Source: an uncultured Collinsella sp. (GTDB taxonomy: Bacteria > Actinomycetota > Coriobacteriia > Coriobacteriales > Coriobacteriaceae). From it: a stretch of DNA of 32,301 bases. The notes beneath the pieces were generated by a model. That model ran no database searches. It worked only from the letters and a program-made list of their open reading frames with translations, and was not told where the DNA came from. Below, in pieces: positions 16,286 through 24,126 of the stretch. Both the position numbers and the translations under genes were made by a program. Location: the NCBI GenBank assembly GCA_902496775.1, contig CABVCF010000012.1, positions 1-32,301 of the forward strand, in the 5' to 3' direction. Each line of letters opens with the position of its first letter. The stretch's first letter is position 1.

Positions 16286-17353
16286 TTGGATAAGAACGAG
16301 CTGCAAAAGCGTATGGAACAGGCTATTCGCCTGACTGCCCCCGGCCAGCCGATCCGCACCGCCCTCGACATGATCATTGCCGGTCACCTGGGCGCCCTTA
16401 TCTGCGTCGGCGACACCGAAAACGTGCTCGCTGCCGGTAACGACGGCTTCCCGCTCAACATTTCGTTTACTTCGAACCGTCTGTTCGAGCTCTCCAAGAT
16501 GGACGGTGCCATCGTCATCGACGGCGACCTCACCCAGATCCTGCGCGCCAACTTCCACCTCAATCCCGATCCCTCGCTTGCCACGAGCGAGACGGGCATG
16601 CGCCACCGCACCGCCGCTCGCATGTCGGTGCTCACCGACGCCATCGTGATCTCGGTTTCGGCTCGTCGTGCCGTCGTCAACGTGTACGTCCACGGTAAGA
16701 GCTACGAGATTCAGCCTGTCACCACCATCATGAGCTCGGTCAACCAGCTCGTTGCCACGCTCCAGACCACCCGTCAGTCGCTCGATCGCTCCCTGCTGCG
16801 CCTGACGGCCCTCGAGCTCGACGACTACGTTACACTCGCCGACATTACCGGCATCTTCTCGAGCTTCGAGATTATGCAGCAGGCAAAGACCGAGCTTAAG
16901 GATTGCATCGTCAAGCTGGGCAACCAGGGCAAGCTCGTGCAGATGCAGCTCGAGCAGCTCGCGGGCTCCAGCATGGATACCGAATACGACTTGATGATCC
17001 GCGACTACGCAAGCGATTCCTCTGAGGCCAACGCCGAGAAGATCCGCGCCGAGCTGAGCCGCATGACGCCTAAGGACCTGTCCGACCCGCAGCACGTGGC
17101 GGCAGTTCTGGGTTATGACGACCTGGACGAGGACTCCGTCATGACGCCGCTGGGCCTGCGCACGCTTTCGCGCGTGTCCGTCGTGCGCGACGGCGTGGCC
17201 GAGAAGATCGTCGACGAGTACGGCTCGCTGCAGGAGCTCATGGACGACATCAGCGAGGATCCGGAGCGCCTGGGCGACTTTGGCGTCAACAACCCTGCCA
17301 TTCTTGCGGACTCGCTGTACCGCATGAAGGGCACCAAACAGGGGAACGCATAA
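16286..17353 (+). CDS. disA: Diadenylate cyclase DisA (DNA integrity scanning protein)
   Basis: A 355-residue protein that makes c-di-AMP from two ATP and scans DNA for branched structures. The N-terminal DAC domain (about 8-145) has the catalytic DGA (73-75 in KMDGAIVIDGD) and RHR (106-108 in GMRHRTAARM) motifs. The linker helices (about 150-290) and a C-terminal helix-hairpin-helix region (about 295-350, EYGSLQELMDDISEDPERL) match DisA and give the full family length. The start is TTG at 16286 with GGGAG (16274-16278) seven bases upstream; no in-frame ATG lies nearby. It is the first gene of a compact series: ispD starts inside the disA stop codon (TAATG). radA, the common partner, is absent from this window. 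Confidence 0.95.
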   Translation: MDKNELQKRMEQAIRLTAPGQPIRTALDMIIAGHLGALICVGDTENVLAAGNDGFPLNISFTSNRLFELSKMDGAIVIDGDLTQILRANFHLNPDPSLATSETGMRHRTAARMSVLTDAIVISVSARRAVVNVYVHGKSYEIQPVTTIMSSVNQLVATLQTTRQSLDRSLLRLTALELDDYVTLADITGIFSSFEIMQQAKTELKDCIVKLGNQGKLVQMQLEQLAGSSMDTEYDLMIRDYASDSSEANAEKIRAELSRMTPKDLSDPQHVAAVLGYDDLDEDSVMTPLGLRTLSRVSVVRDGVAEKIVDEYGSLQELMDDISEDPERLGDFGVNNPAILADSLYRMKGTKQGNA

Positions 17354-18081
17354 TGGCGCCCGTATGCGCCGTGGTCGTTGCCGGTGGCAGCGGCCAGCGC
17401 TTTGGTAACCCCGGTGGCAAGCAGCTCGTCAATGTAGCGGGCCGTCCGCTTATGAGCTGGTCCATCCGCGCGTTTGACCGTAGCGATAAGGTCGGCCACA
17501 TCGTCGTGGTTTGCCCTGCCGAGCGTCGTGCCGAGATGCGCCGCCTGGCCATCGATCCGTTTGACTATGACACGCCCATCAGCTTTGCCGATGCCGGCGA
17601 TACCCGTCAGGATTCCACCCGTGCCGGCGTGCATGCGGTTCCGGCGGGCTTTGAATACGTCGCCATTCACGATGGCGCTCGTCCGCTCATTACGACCGAG
17701 GCCATCGACCACGCTATCGACGTGCTCGTGAGCGACCGCTCGCTCGACGGTGTCGTGTGCGGCCAGCCCGCGATCGACACGCTCAAGATCGTCGATGGCG
17801 ACAATATCGTCGAGACGCCGCCGCGTGAGCTTTATTGGGCTGCACAGACGCCGCAGATCTTTAGTGTCGACGCCATGAAGCGCGCCCATGCCGCGGCGAT
17901 TGCCGAGGGCTTTATCGGTACCGACGATTCATCGCTGGTCGAGCGCATGGGTGGGCGCGTCCGCTGCGTCCAGAGCCCGCGCGATAACCTTAAGGTGACG
18001 GTGCCCGAGGACCTGCGTCCCGTAACCGCGATTCTGCTTGGCCGCATGGCCGAGGGAGAGGACCTTCCCCATGTTCAGTAA
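17353..18081 (+). CDS. ispD: 2-C-methyl-D-erythritol 4-phosphate cytidylyltransferase IspD
   Basis: A 242-residue enzyme of the non-mevalonate (MEP) isoprenoid pathway, joining CTP and MEP to give CDP-ME. The CTP-binding loop VVVAGGSGQRFG with GGKQL (about 8-25), the D106-type motif HDGARPLIT and AAQTPQIF are all visible. The ATG overlaps the disA TAA by one base. ispF begins 11 bases before the end of ispD, so the two consecutive-pathway enzymes are translated in tandem. Length is normal, and there is no fusion to IspF as occurs in some bacteria. Confidence 0.95.
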   Translation: MAPVCAVVVAGGSGQRFGNPGGKQLVNVAGRPLMSWSIRAFDRSDKVGHIVVVCPAERRAEMRRLAIDPFDYDTPISFADAGDTRQDSTRAGVHAVPAGFEYVAIHDGARPLITTEAIDHAIDVLVSDRSLDGVVCGQPAIDTLKIVDGDNIVETPPRELYWAAQTPQIFSVDAMKRAHAAAIAEGFIGTDDSSLVERMGGRVRCVQSPRDNLKVTVPEDLRPVTAILLGRMAEGEDLPHVQ

Positions 18082-18565
18082 CCTGCGCATTGGCCATGGC
18101 TACGACGTCCACCGTCTGGTGGAGGGGCGTCGATGTATCATCGGCGGTGTCGACATTCCCTACGAGCGCGGCCTGCTGGGCCACTCGGATGCCGATGTGC
18201 TCGCGCACGCCTTGGCCGACGCCATTCTGGGTGCCTGCCGCGGGGGAGACATCGGCAAGCTATTCCCCGATACCGACCCCGCCTATGAGGGTGCCGATTC
18301 GATGGTGCTGCTCGCTCGCGTGATGGACTATGCGCGCGAGCTGGGCTTTGAGTTTGTCGATGCCGATTGCACCATTGCCTGTCAGCAACCCAAGATCACC
18401 CCGCACCGCGATGCCATGCGCGCCAACCTTGCCCATGCCCTGGGCGTTGACGTCGAAAACGTGGGCGTCGCCGCCACTACGACCGAAAAGCTCGGTTGGG
18501 AAGGCCAGGGCGAGGGAATCGGCGCCTGGGCCGTCTGCCTGCTACAGAAAACCGTTAAGGAGTAA
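18071..18565 (+). CDS. ispF: 2-C-methyl-D-erythritol 2,4-cyclodiphosphate synthase IspF
   Basis: A 164-residue trimeric enzyme that cyclises CDP-ME 2-phosphate to MEcPP with release of CMP. Zinc ligands and active-site motifs are present: GHGYDVHRL (8-16), LLGHSDADVLAHALADAILGA and the C-terminal TTEKLGWEGQGEGIGA. The start at 18071 is chosen because it yields the family N-terminus and is preceded by a GAGGGAGAGG purine stretch inside ispD. It overlaps ispD by 11 bases and is followed after three bases by cysS. Confidence 0.95.
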   Translation: MFSNLRIGHGYDVHRLVEGRRCIIGGVDIPYERGLLGHSDADVLAHALADAILGACRGGDIGKLFPDTDPAYEGADSMVLLARVMDYARELGFEFVDADCTIACQQPKITPHRDAMRANLAHALGVDVENVGVAATTTEKLGWEGQGEGIGAWAVCLLQKTVKE

Positions 18566-18568
18566 CGA

Positions 18569-20035
18569 ATGCGTATCTACAACAGCGCTACCCATAAAAA
18601 GGAAGAGTTCCAGCCCATCGAGTCCGGCAAGGTCCGCATGTACGTGTGCGGCCCCACGGTCTACGACAACATCCACATCGGCAACGCCCGTACGTTCATC
18701 AGCTTTGACGTGATTCGCCGCTGGCTCATCGCGAGCGGTTACGAGGTCACGTTCGCCCAGAACCTCACCGATGTCGACGACAAGATCATCAAGCGCGCCA
18801 ACGAGCAGGGCCGTACGGCCGCCGAGGTCGCGACGGAGTTCTCCGACAAGTTCATCGGCGTCATGCGCGCCGCCAACGTGCTCGATCCCGATGTGCGCCC
18901 CCGCGCCACCAAGGAGATCGGCCCCATGATCGCCATGATCAAGACGCTTATCGAGCAGGGCCACGCTTACGCAGCCGATAACGGCGATGTGTACTTTGCC
19001 GTGCGCAGCGATCCTAACTACGGTCAGGTCTCGGGCCGCAATATCGACGACCTTATGGTTGGCGCGCGCATCGAGGAGAACGAGGACAAGAACGACCCGC
19101 TCGACTTTGCCCTGTGGAAGGCCGCCAAGCCCGGCGAGCCCAGCTGGCCGAGCCCCTGGGGCGAGGGCCGTCCCGGTTGGCACACCGAGTGCGCCGCCAT
19201 GGTGCATCGCTACCTGGGTACTCCGATCGACATCCACGGCGGCGGCTCCGACCTTGCCTTCCCGCATCACGAGAACGAGTGCGCCCAGGCCACCTGCGCC
19301 TGGCACCAGGGCTTCTCCAACACCTGGATGCACACGGGCATGCTGCTGGTAGACGGCGAGAAGATGTCCAAGTCGCTCGGCAACTTCTTTACGCTGGCCG
19401 AGGTCCTCGAGCAGCACTCCGCTGCCGCCCTGCGCCTGCTGATGCTGCAGACGAGCTATCGCTCGCCGCTCGACTTTTCTTGGGAGCGCCTGGAGGGTGC
19501 CGAGAACTCGCTCACGCGTATCGCCGGTACGGTCGAGAACCTGCGCTGGGCCGCGAACCATGCGACGGCCGATGCCGATGAGGCAGCATCCGAGGCGTTT
19601 GCCGCCAAGGCCGCCGAGACCCGTGCCACCTTTAAGGAGTGCATGGACGACGACTTTAACACCGCCGGTGCCATGGGTGCTGTCTTTGGCTTTGTGACCG
19701 AGTGCAACCAGTACCTGGAGCAGGCGGGCGATGCTGCCGACAAGGCCGCAGTCCTGGCTGCCGCCGACACGCTGACCGAGCTGCTCGATACGTTTGGCGT
19801 TGAGCTTCCCGAGCCCAAGGTCGAGTTGCCGCTGGGCCTGCTGGGCGTTGCCGCCGGTTTGGTTGCCTACACGGGCGACGACGTGGACGAGGCAGCTTCC
19901 AAGATTCTCGAGGCCCGCGCCGAGGCCCGTGCCGCCAAGAACTGGGATCTGGCCGACGCCATCCGCGACCAGCTCAAGGACCTGGGCCTGACGATCGAGG
20001 ATACTGCCGCCGGCACCCGTATCAAATCTCTCTAA
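18569..20035 (+). CDS. cysS: Cysteinyl-tRNA synthetase
   Basis: A 488-residue class I aminoacyl-tRNA synthetase charging tRNA-Cys. It has the first zinc ligand in MYVCGPTVYD (C27), HIGN (36-39, the HIGH motif), the further zinc-ligand region GWHTECAAM and PHHENECAQ, and KMSKS at 265-269. The DALR and C-terminal anticodon-binding part ends in DAIRDQLKDLGLTIEDTAAGTR, as usual. It starts three bases after ispF, so it is in the same transcript. Behind it lie a large stem-loop repeat and a terminator, so the disA-cysS unit probably ends here. Confidence 0.96.
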   Translation: MRIYNSATHKKEEFQPIESGKVRMYVCGPTVYDNIHIGNARTFISFDVIRRWLIASGYEVTFAQNLTDVDDKIIKRANEQGRTAAEVATEFSDKFIGVMRAANVLDPDVRPRATKEIGPMIAMIKTLIEQGHAYAADNGDVYFAVRSDPNYGQVSGRNIDDLMVGARIEENEDKNDPLDFALWKAAKPGEPSWPSPWGEGRPGWHTECAAMVHRYLGTPIDIHGGGSDLAFPHHENECAQATCAWHQGFSNTWMHTGMLLVDGEKMSKSLGNFFTLAEVLEQHSAAALRLLMLQTSYRSPLDFSWERLEGAENSLTRIAGTVENLRWAANHATADADEAASEAFAAKAAETRATFKECMDDDFNTAGAMGAVFGFVTECNQYLEQAGDAADKAAVLAAADTLTELLDTFGVELPEPKVELPLGLLGVAAGLVAYTGDDVDEAASKILEARAEARAAKNWDLADAIRDQLKDLGLTIEDTAAGTRIKSL

Positions 20036-20041
20036 TCCCCG

Positions 20042-20143
20042 CGGGTTTCCCAAGCACCCGACCTTGCCGTTCAAACCGTCGCTCGCGTACTCAAGTACGC
20101 GTCGCTCCTCTTTCACGGCAATCTCGGGCACTTGGAAAACCCG
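20042..20143. repeat. Large stem-loop repeat between cysS and rlmB
   Basis: Arms 20042-20070 and 20115-20143 pair at 24 of 29 positions, starting CGGGTTT. Within the loop a second perfect hairpin, CGCGTACT-CA-AGTACGCG, sits at 20084-20101. The whole 102-bp unit is a branched palindrome. No protein is likely encoded. It lies where mrnC is found in Firmicutes. Confidence 0.75.
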
Positions 20144-20146
20144 TAC

Positions 20147-20187
20147 CGACCGCTTGGGCTATTCGTCTTAAGCGGTCGCTTCTTTTG
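20147..20187 (+). terminator. Intrinsic terminator after cysS
   Basis: CGACCGCTT (20147-20155) pairs perfectly with AAGCGGTCG (20170-20178), followed by CTTCTTTTGTT. Confidence 0.8.
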
Positions 20188-20221
20188 TTCTGTTTGAAAT
20201 TTTTTTAAAGGAGGCCGTTTT

Positions 20222-21136
20222 ATGGCCGACAATCGCAAGCGTGCGCCTCGTGGCGGCAAGCAGGCTGCTTCTGGCTCGCGTTCGATTCGCCGCAATGACC
20301 GCGCTGCCGCTCCCAAGGGCCAGCGCGATCGCACCCAGGCCGCACGTCCGCAGCGCGATCGCAACCGCGACGCTGTCCAGGCTCCCAAGGGCGAGTTTAT
20401 CGAAGGTCGTCGTGCTGCCGCCGAGGCGCTACGCACTGGTTTTCCCATCAAGTGCGCGCTCATTGTCGAGGGCGGGGAGCGCGATGCCGCCTTGTCGCGC
20501 CTGGTCGACGACCTCAACGCCGCGGGCGTCCGCATTAAGTATGTGCCGCGTGCGCAGCTCGATGCGCTGTCGAGCCATGGCGCTCACCAGGGCATTGCGC
20601 TCGAGGTGGGTAATTTCCCCTATGCGGACGTCGCCGACATCCTCGGCCGCGCGGGCGATGGCCCGGCACTCGTCGTTGTGCTCGACCATGTGACTGACGA
20701 CGGCAACTTTGGCGCCATCGTGCGCTCCGCCGAGGTTGTGGGCGCGGCGGGCGTCGTCATTGCCAATAAGCGTGCCGCCGGCGTGACCGTGGGCAGCTAT
20801 AAGACCTCAGCCGGTGCCGTCATGCATCTGCCTATCGCGCAGGTTCCCAATATCGCCCGTGCGCTCGACGACCTCAAGGCCGCCGGCTTTTGGGTGGGCG
20901 GCGCTTCCGAGCATGCCGAGGGCAGTTGCTGGGATGCTCCCTTCGAGGGCCGCGTGGCGCTCGTCATGGGCTCCGAGGGCGACGGCATCTCGCGCCTGGT
21001 GCTCGAGAAATGCGACTTTTTGACCAAGCTTCCCCAGCGCGGCATGACCGAGAGCCTCAATGTTGCCCAGGCGACTACGGCCCTCTGCTTTGAGTGGCTG
21101 CGCCGCAACGCCGGCGAGCTCATGGGGGAGGAGTAA
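20222..21136 (+). CDS. rlmB: 23S rRNA (guanosine-2'-O-)-methyltransferase RlmB / SpoU family
   Basis: A 304-residue SPOUT-class methyltransferase. Residues 1-55 are a basic, disordered extension rich in Arg, Lys and Gln, longer than in E. coli RlmB (about 243 residues total). The SpoU substrate-binding N-domain (about 58-135, FIEGRRAAAEAL ... HQGIALEV) is followed by the knotted catalytic domain. SpoU motifs 1-3 are LDHVTDDGNFGAIVRSAE, VMGSEGDGIS and ESLNVAQATT. Motif 1 has DDGN in place of the common DPxN. AAAGGAGG (20207-20214) is a strong ribosome site. yacP follows after three bases. The exact rRNA target is assigned by similarity only. Confidence 0.9.
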   Translation: MADNRKRAPRGGKQAASGSRSIRRNDRAAAPKGQRDRTQAARPQRDRNRDAVQAPKGEFIEGRRAAAEALRTGFPIKCALIVEGGERDAALSRLVDDLNAAGVRIKYVPRAQLDALSSHGAHQGIALEVGNFPYADVADILGRAGDGPALVVVLDHVTDDGNFGAIVRSAEVVGAAGVVIANKRAAGVTVGSYKTSAGAVMHLPIAQVPNIARALDDLKAAGFWVGGASEHAEGSCWDAPFEGRVALVMGSEGDGISRLVLEKCDFLTKLPQRGMTESLNVAQATTALCFEWLRRNAGELMGEE

Positions 21137-21139
21137 CGC

Positions 21140-21817
21140 ATGTCCAAGAAGAACCGCGCCAAGTCCAAGGCCAAGCGCTTTGGCGAGGGCTCGGCCAAGC
21201 CGATTGTTTCGGCCGCGACCTACGGCGTGGGCGGCAATGCGTTTGCGCAGGCTATCGCCGACCCAGTCTCGACGGTGCACTCCAACAAGCCCGAGCTGCT
21301 GGTGGTCGACGGTTACAACGTGATCCACTGCACGCCGCGCTACGAAAAGCTCGTGTACGACCATTCCGACGATCCGTATTCCAGCGACGTCCACGATATG
21401 GCGCGCACGGCGCTCATTAATGACGTAGCTGCGTTTGCCCAGGGCCGCTACGAGGCCGTGATCGTGTTCGACGGCGCGGGCAATATCTCCAGCGAGCGCC
21501 CCAACCTGCCGGCCCGCGGCGTGCGCATCGAGTTTTCGCCGACGGGCGTCTCTGCCGATACCGTGGTGCAAAAGCTCTGCATCGAGGCACGCGAGGAAGG
21601 CCGCGCGTGCTCCGTGGTGTCGAGTGACGGCACGATCCAGGCCGTCGTCATGGGCAAGGGCGTCACGCGCATCTCGAGCCGTATGCTGGTGGACGAGATC
21701 AAACAGATCGACAACGACGTTCACGAGGCAGAGGAAGCTCCGCAGATCAAGATGACTCTGGGCAGCCGCCTGAGCCCCGATGCCTTGGCCAAGCTCAAGG
21801 CCCTGCGCGGGAGGTAG
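21140..21817 (+). CDS. NYN-domain ribonuclease, YacP/Rae1 family
   Basis: A 225-residue protein with a PIN-like NYN nuclease fold. LLVVDGYNVIH (about 53-63) is the catalytic-strand signature, followed by conserved acids in VIVFDGAG, SADTVVQKLC and VVSSDGTIQ. In B. subtilis the homologue Rae1 (YacP) enters the ribosomal A site and cuts mRNA. The first 50 residues are a Lys/Arg-rich extension (MSKKNRAKSKAKRF) that may bind RNA or ribosomes. It is coupled to rlmB with a three-base gap and a GGGGGAGGAG ribosome site, the same order as rlmB-yacP in Firmicutes. Confidence 0.88.
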   Translation: MSKKNRAKSKAKRFGEGSAKPIVSAATYGVGGNAFAQAIADPVSTVHSNKPELLVVDGYNVIHCTPRYEKLVYDHSDDPYSSDVHDMARTALINDVAAFAQGRYEAVIVFDGAGNISSERPNLPARGVRIEFSPTGVSADTVVQKLCIEAREEGRACSVVSSDGTIQAVVMGKGVTRISSRMLVDEIKQIDNDVHEAEEAPQIKMTLGSRLSPDALAKLKALRGR

Positions 21818-21820
21818 GGA

Positions 21821-21850
21821 AGTTGGCGGGGCAATGCTGCCTCGCTAACT
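21821..21850. terminator. Hairpin between convergent yacP and the HTH-HipA gene
   Basis: AGTTGGCGGGGCA (21821-21833) pairs with TGCCTCGCTAACT (21838-21850) with two G·T pairs and a four-base loop. It includes the stop codon of the minus-strand gene and begins three bases after yacP ends. It lacks a T-tract, so termination is inferred from position. Confidence 0.45.
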
Positions 21851-23185
21851 CCATTCAGCGATGTCGATCATTCTTTCGAGGCGCCACGTTAGCGCCTCTT
21901 TTAGATATGGCAGCCTTGCCGTGAGCGCGTCGTTTCTGGAAAGAATCTCGATTGCCTCGTCAACGAAGCCTTCGAGTTTGTCGCCGTCAAACCAGCCCAT
22001 GTCCTCGACGAGCAACATTTGTTTGGCGGGGCTTGAATGAAATTGTGCGCTGGTAAAACTGTGCTCTCCCGCCCTAAGCTCCTCTAGTGATATGTTACAC
22101 CAGAGCGATGAGCCCGAATCGAAGATGGGGGCAGGTCTGCAAGCTTGCGTGTTTACGTTTCGCACGAGGCCGAAGTTGCGCCAATGACGATCGTAGTTGG
22201 CGATGATGTCGTCACACACGATCATGCGGTCAAGGGCATCCTTGACGCCTGTCACCCCGAGTTCCTCGCAGTTTGCTACGTATCGCTCGTAGTCGGTTAG
22301 TCGTTCATCTGCGTTTGCGTGCTGGTTTACATAGAACGCGGGGACATACTCTTCTTCATCAGTTAAGAAGACATCGCATATGCTCAGGGCGGAAGTGCCC
22401 GTGCCCTCGAGCGAGTAAGGCACATAATCGCAGGCGTTTAGGATGCGACGGTGGAGCGCGGTCGCCACCAGCTCGTTATAAGGTTCCTGGTTCAGGTGCG
22501 CTCCTGCCTTATGCAGAATTCGACGCTCGCCCTCGCACGTCCAGTACTTTTGAAGATTGCCGTCCGAGGTGTAATCGGGCTTTGCGGCAGCCGCTTTTCC
22601 CTCTGGGGCAAAGGGCGCAATGGACAGCGAGACGTCATCAAAGGTGTTATTGAAGAAGTTGATATCCTCCCAGGCGAGACCGGAATCTTGGGGTCTAATC
22701 CAATACTGGTCGGATAGGGAGAGGCCGAGATTTCGCTGGACGAGTTCATCGGGAACATCGACTGCGGCTTCTGCAAGCAGGGAGGCTAGCCCAATGCGTG
22801 CGAGCGGGATACCGCGGCCGCGCCACCAGATGCGGAAGGAGTCGAGCGATATGGGGCTATTAGGGCCAAATACTCCAATAGGGGCGTGGGCGTAATCGAT
22901 GTCGGCACCGATGTGGGTAAAGTCTTTTCGCGATGTGCTGTAGACCAGCTGAGCGACTTCGTACGTGCGGTTCATGAGGGTGAACGCGATCTCGCCCTTA
23001 CCGTGGCCGCGGCGGGGACGTCCCCCCGTTTTGGTCACGGAGCGGAGTCGCGTGTCGACGCTGTCTTTGTCGATGAGCCATACACCAGAAGCCTTGCGGG
23101 CGGTCAGCGCGCCGTTCTTAATGAGCTCCTGCACCCTGCGCGGGGTGATGCCGAGCAGCTCGGCGGCTTCCTTGGTAGTAAGCAT
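21845..23185 (-). CDS. HTH (excisionase/MerR-type) - HipA-like kinase fusion protein
   Basis: A 446-residue single-chain protein. Residues 1-47 are an excisionase-type winged HTH (MLTTKEAAELLGITPRRVQE). The remainder is HipA-like: SDQYWIRP (158-165), a Gly loop SDGNLQKYW (207-215), catalytic NYDRHWRNFG (330-339; D332, H334, N337) and metal-binding IFDSGSSLW (354-362, D356). It thus seems to combine DNA binding and kinase in one polypeptide, with no separate antitoxin gene nearby. The start at 23185 is preferred over one 42 bases upstream, because AAGGG (23193-23197 on the minus strand) fits it and the HTH begins there. Repeated operator-like sites lie upstream (23205-23263). GC content is lower than in neighbours, suggesting acquisition. 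Function is inferred. Confidence 0.78.
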   Translation of the reverse strand: MLTTKEAAELLGITPRRVQELIKNGALTARKASGVWLIDKDSVDTRLRSVTKTGGRPRRGHGKGEIAFTLMNRTYEVAQLVYSTSRKDFTHIGADIDYAHAPIGVFGPNSPISLDSFRIWWRGRGIPLARIGLASLLAEAAVDVPDELVQRNLGLSLSDQYWIRPQDSGLAWEDINFFNNTFDDVSLSIAPFAPEGKAAAAKPDYTSDGNLQKYWTCEGERRILHKAGAHLNQEPYNELVATALHRRILNACDYVPYSLEGTGTSALSICDVFLTDEEEYVPAFYVNQHANADERLTDYERYVANCEELGVTGVKDALDRMIVCDDIIANYDRHWRNFGLVRNVNTQACRPAPIFDSGSSLWCNISLEELRAGEHSFTSAQFHSSPAKQMLLVEDMGWFDGDKLEGFVDEAIEILSRNDALTARLPYLKEALTWRLERMIDIAEWS

Positions 23186-23204
23186 CGCGAAACCCTTCGT
23201 CAAA

Positions 23205-23263
23205 ACGAATAGTTTTATATATAGCAATTGTAATTAAAACTATTCGTTCTGGCGAATGGTTTT
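23205..23263 (-). promoter_or_regulatory. Operator-like repeats upstream of the HTH-HipA gene
   Basis: ACGAATAGTTTT (23205-23216) and its perfect 12-bp reverse complement (23236-23247) flank an AT-rich core containing TATATATAAA on the minus strand, a likely -10 region. A third, near-copy CGAATGGTTTT occurs at 23253-23263. Arrangement and position suggest autoregulation by the HTH of the downstream protein. Confidence 0.65.
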
Positions 23264-23307
23264 AAGATTGAGGGCGCACTGACAGAAATGAACGGGCCTG
23301 GTACGCG

Positions 23308-23337
23308 TTGTTGCTGGATTTTGCATATTTGTATAAC
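23308..23337 (+). promoter_or_regulatory. Candidate promoter of tRNA-Thr(UGU)
   Basis: TTGTTG (23308-23313), an 18-bp spacer ending TTTG, and TATAAC (23332-23337), about 72 bp before the tRNA. Confidence 0.5.
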
Positions 23338-23409
23338 GCCGTGCGGCCTGTTGCGCCTCGTCCGCAATTCCTTTATTCTTAACTGGCTTCGCGCGAAAGC
23401 GCCAAGTGT

Positions 23410-23484
23410 GCCAGTGTGGCGCAACGGTAGCGCAACTGATTTGTAATCAGTGGGTTGCAGGTTCGATTCCTGTCACTGGCTCCA
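23410..23484 (+). tRNA. tRNA-Thr (UGU)
   Basis: Acceptor GCCAGTG pairs with CACTGGC. The anticodon arm ACTGA-TTTGTAA-TCAGT gives anticodon TGT. The T-arm contains GGTTCGATTCC and the 3' CCA is encoded. Confidence 0.95.
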
Positions 23485-23493
23485 TGAGAGTTT

Positions 23494-23532
23494 CGGGCTC
23501 TGTTCCCTTGTGGGACAGGGCCCGTTTCTATT
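23494..23532 (+). terminator. Terminator after tRNA-Thr(UGU)
   Basis: CGGGCTCTGTTCCC and GGGACAGGGCCCG form a stem, followed by TTTCTATTT. It separates this tRNA from the next cluster. Confidence 0.75.
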
Positions 23533-23578
23533 TATGTCAATAAGTCAGCGGGTTTGGCACCGGCCAAGCTTCAGATTT

Positions 23579-23635
23579 GTCTCGATCTGTAACACGAAGG
23601 GGCGGAAAACCGTTCGTACTGTTACAGAATGAGAC
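23579..23635. repeat. 57-nt hairpin repeat, copy 1
   Basis: Outer arms GTCTCGATCTGTAAC (23579-23593) and GTTACAGAATGAGAC (23621-23635) pair at 13 of 15 positions. An inner stem ACGAA/TTCGT closes around a GGAAAA loop. Confidence 0.75.
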
Positions 23636-23658
23636 GTAAGCTGGGGTCTCTGCGTAAT

Positions 23659-23715
23659 ATCTCAACCTGTAACAGATAGGGAAGAAAATGTTCTCTATAT
23701 GTTACAGATCGAGAC
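23659..23715. repeat. 57-nt hairpin repeat, copy 2
   Basis: It has the same length and outer arms as copy 1 (23659-23673 and 23701-23715, pairing at 12 of 15). The inner stem differs (ATAGGGAA/TTCTCTAT) but still pairs, around a GAAAA loop. Confidence 0.75.
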
Positions 23716-23770
23716 AAAAGCCGTGTCGAGCTCGGTTGCCCCCCTGAGCGTGGATTATCGGATGAACGAA

Positions 23771-23828
23771 CGTGGATAATCTGCCACTTTGGCCATGGGG
23801 ACACGCCAAAAGTGGCAGATTATCCACG
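23771..23828. repeat. Long near-perfect palindrome (REP-like)
   Basis: Arms 23771-23792 and 23806-23828 (22 and 23 nt) are reverse complements apart from one extra T/A, around a 13-base loop containing GGGGACA. Flanking copies of GAGCGTGGATT and its complement extend the structure. Confidence 0.8.
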
Positions 23829-24096
23829 CTCGATTTCAAACGGAAGAAAATCCACGCTCGATTTTGCCTGGGAAGAGCAATCTTCTGTCTGGGAAGCCCC
23901 GATCTCGACCTATATATAGGTGCAAATAAGCCGGTATCGAAGTTCGATCCTGAAGGTGTACTCCACTACACCAAAGTGTTACCTCGGGAAACGTCACCTC
24001 AGTATCCAAAACCACCGTCCTTCATATCCAAACTCAACAAAACCGCAGGTCACAGCTATATAGATACGCCCGGCACCGTGTATCTAGAGGTTTTCG

Positions 24097-24126
24097 TTGA
24101 CAGCCCCCAAGGTTGCATCGTATTAT
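24097..24126 (+). promoter_or_regulatory. Strong promoter of the tRNA-Tyr-Thr-Met-tuf unit
   Basis: Consensus TTGACA (24097-24102), an 18-bp spacer and TATTAT (24121-24126), 63 bp before tRNA-Tyr. The bases upstream of and through the -35 (GAGGTTTTCGTTGACAGC) recur at the rpmG promoter with one difference. Confidence 0.85.
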
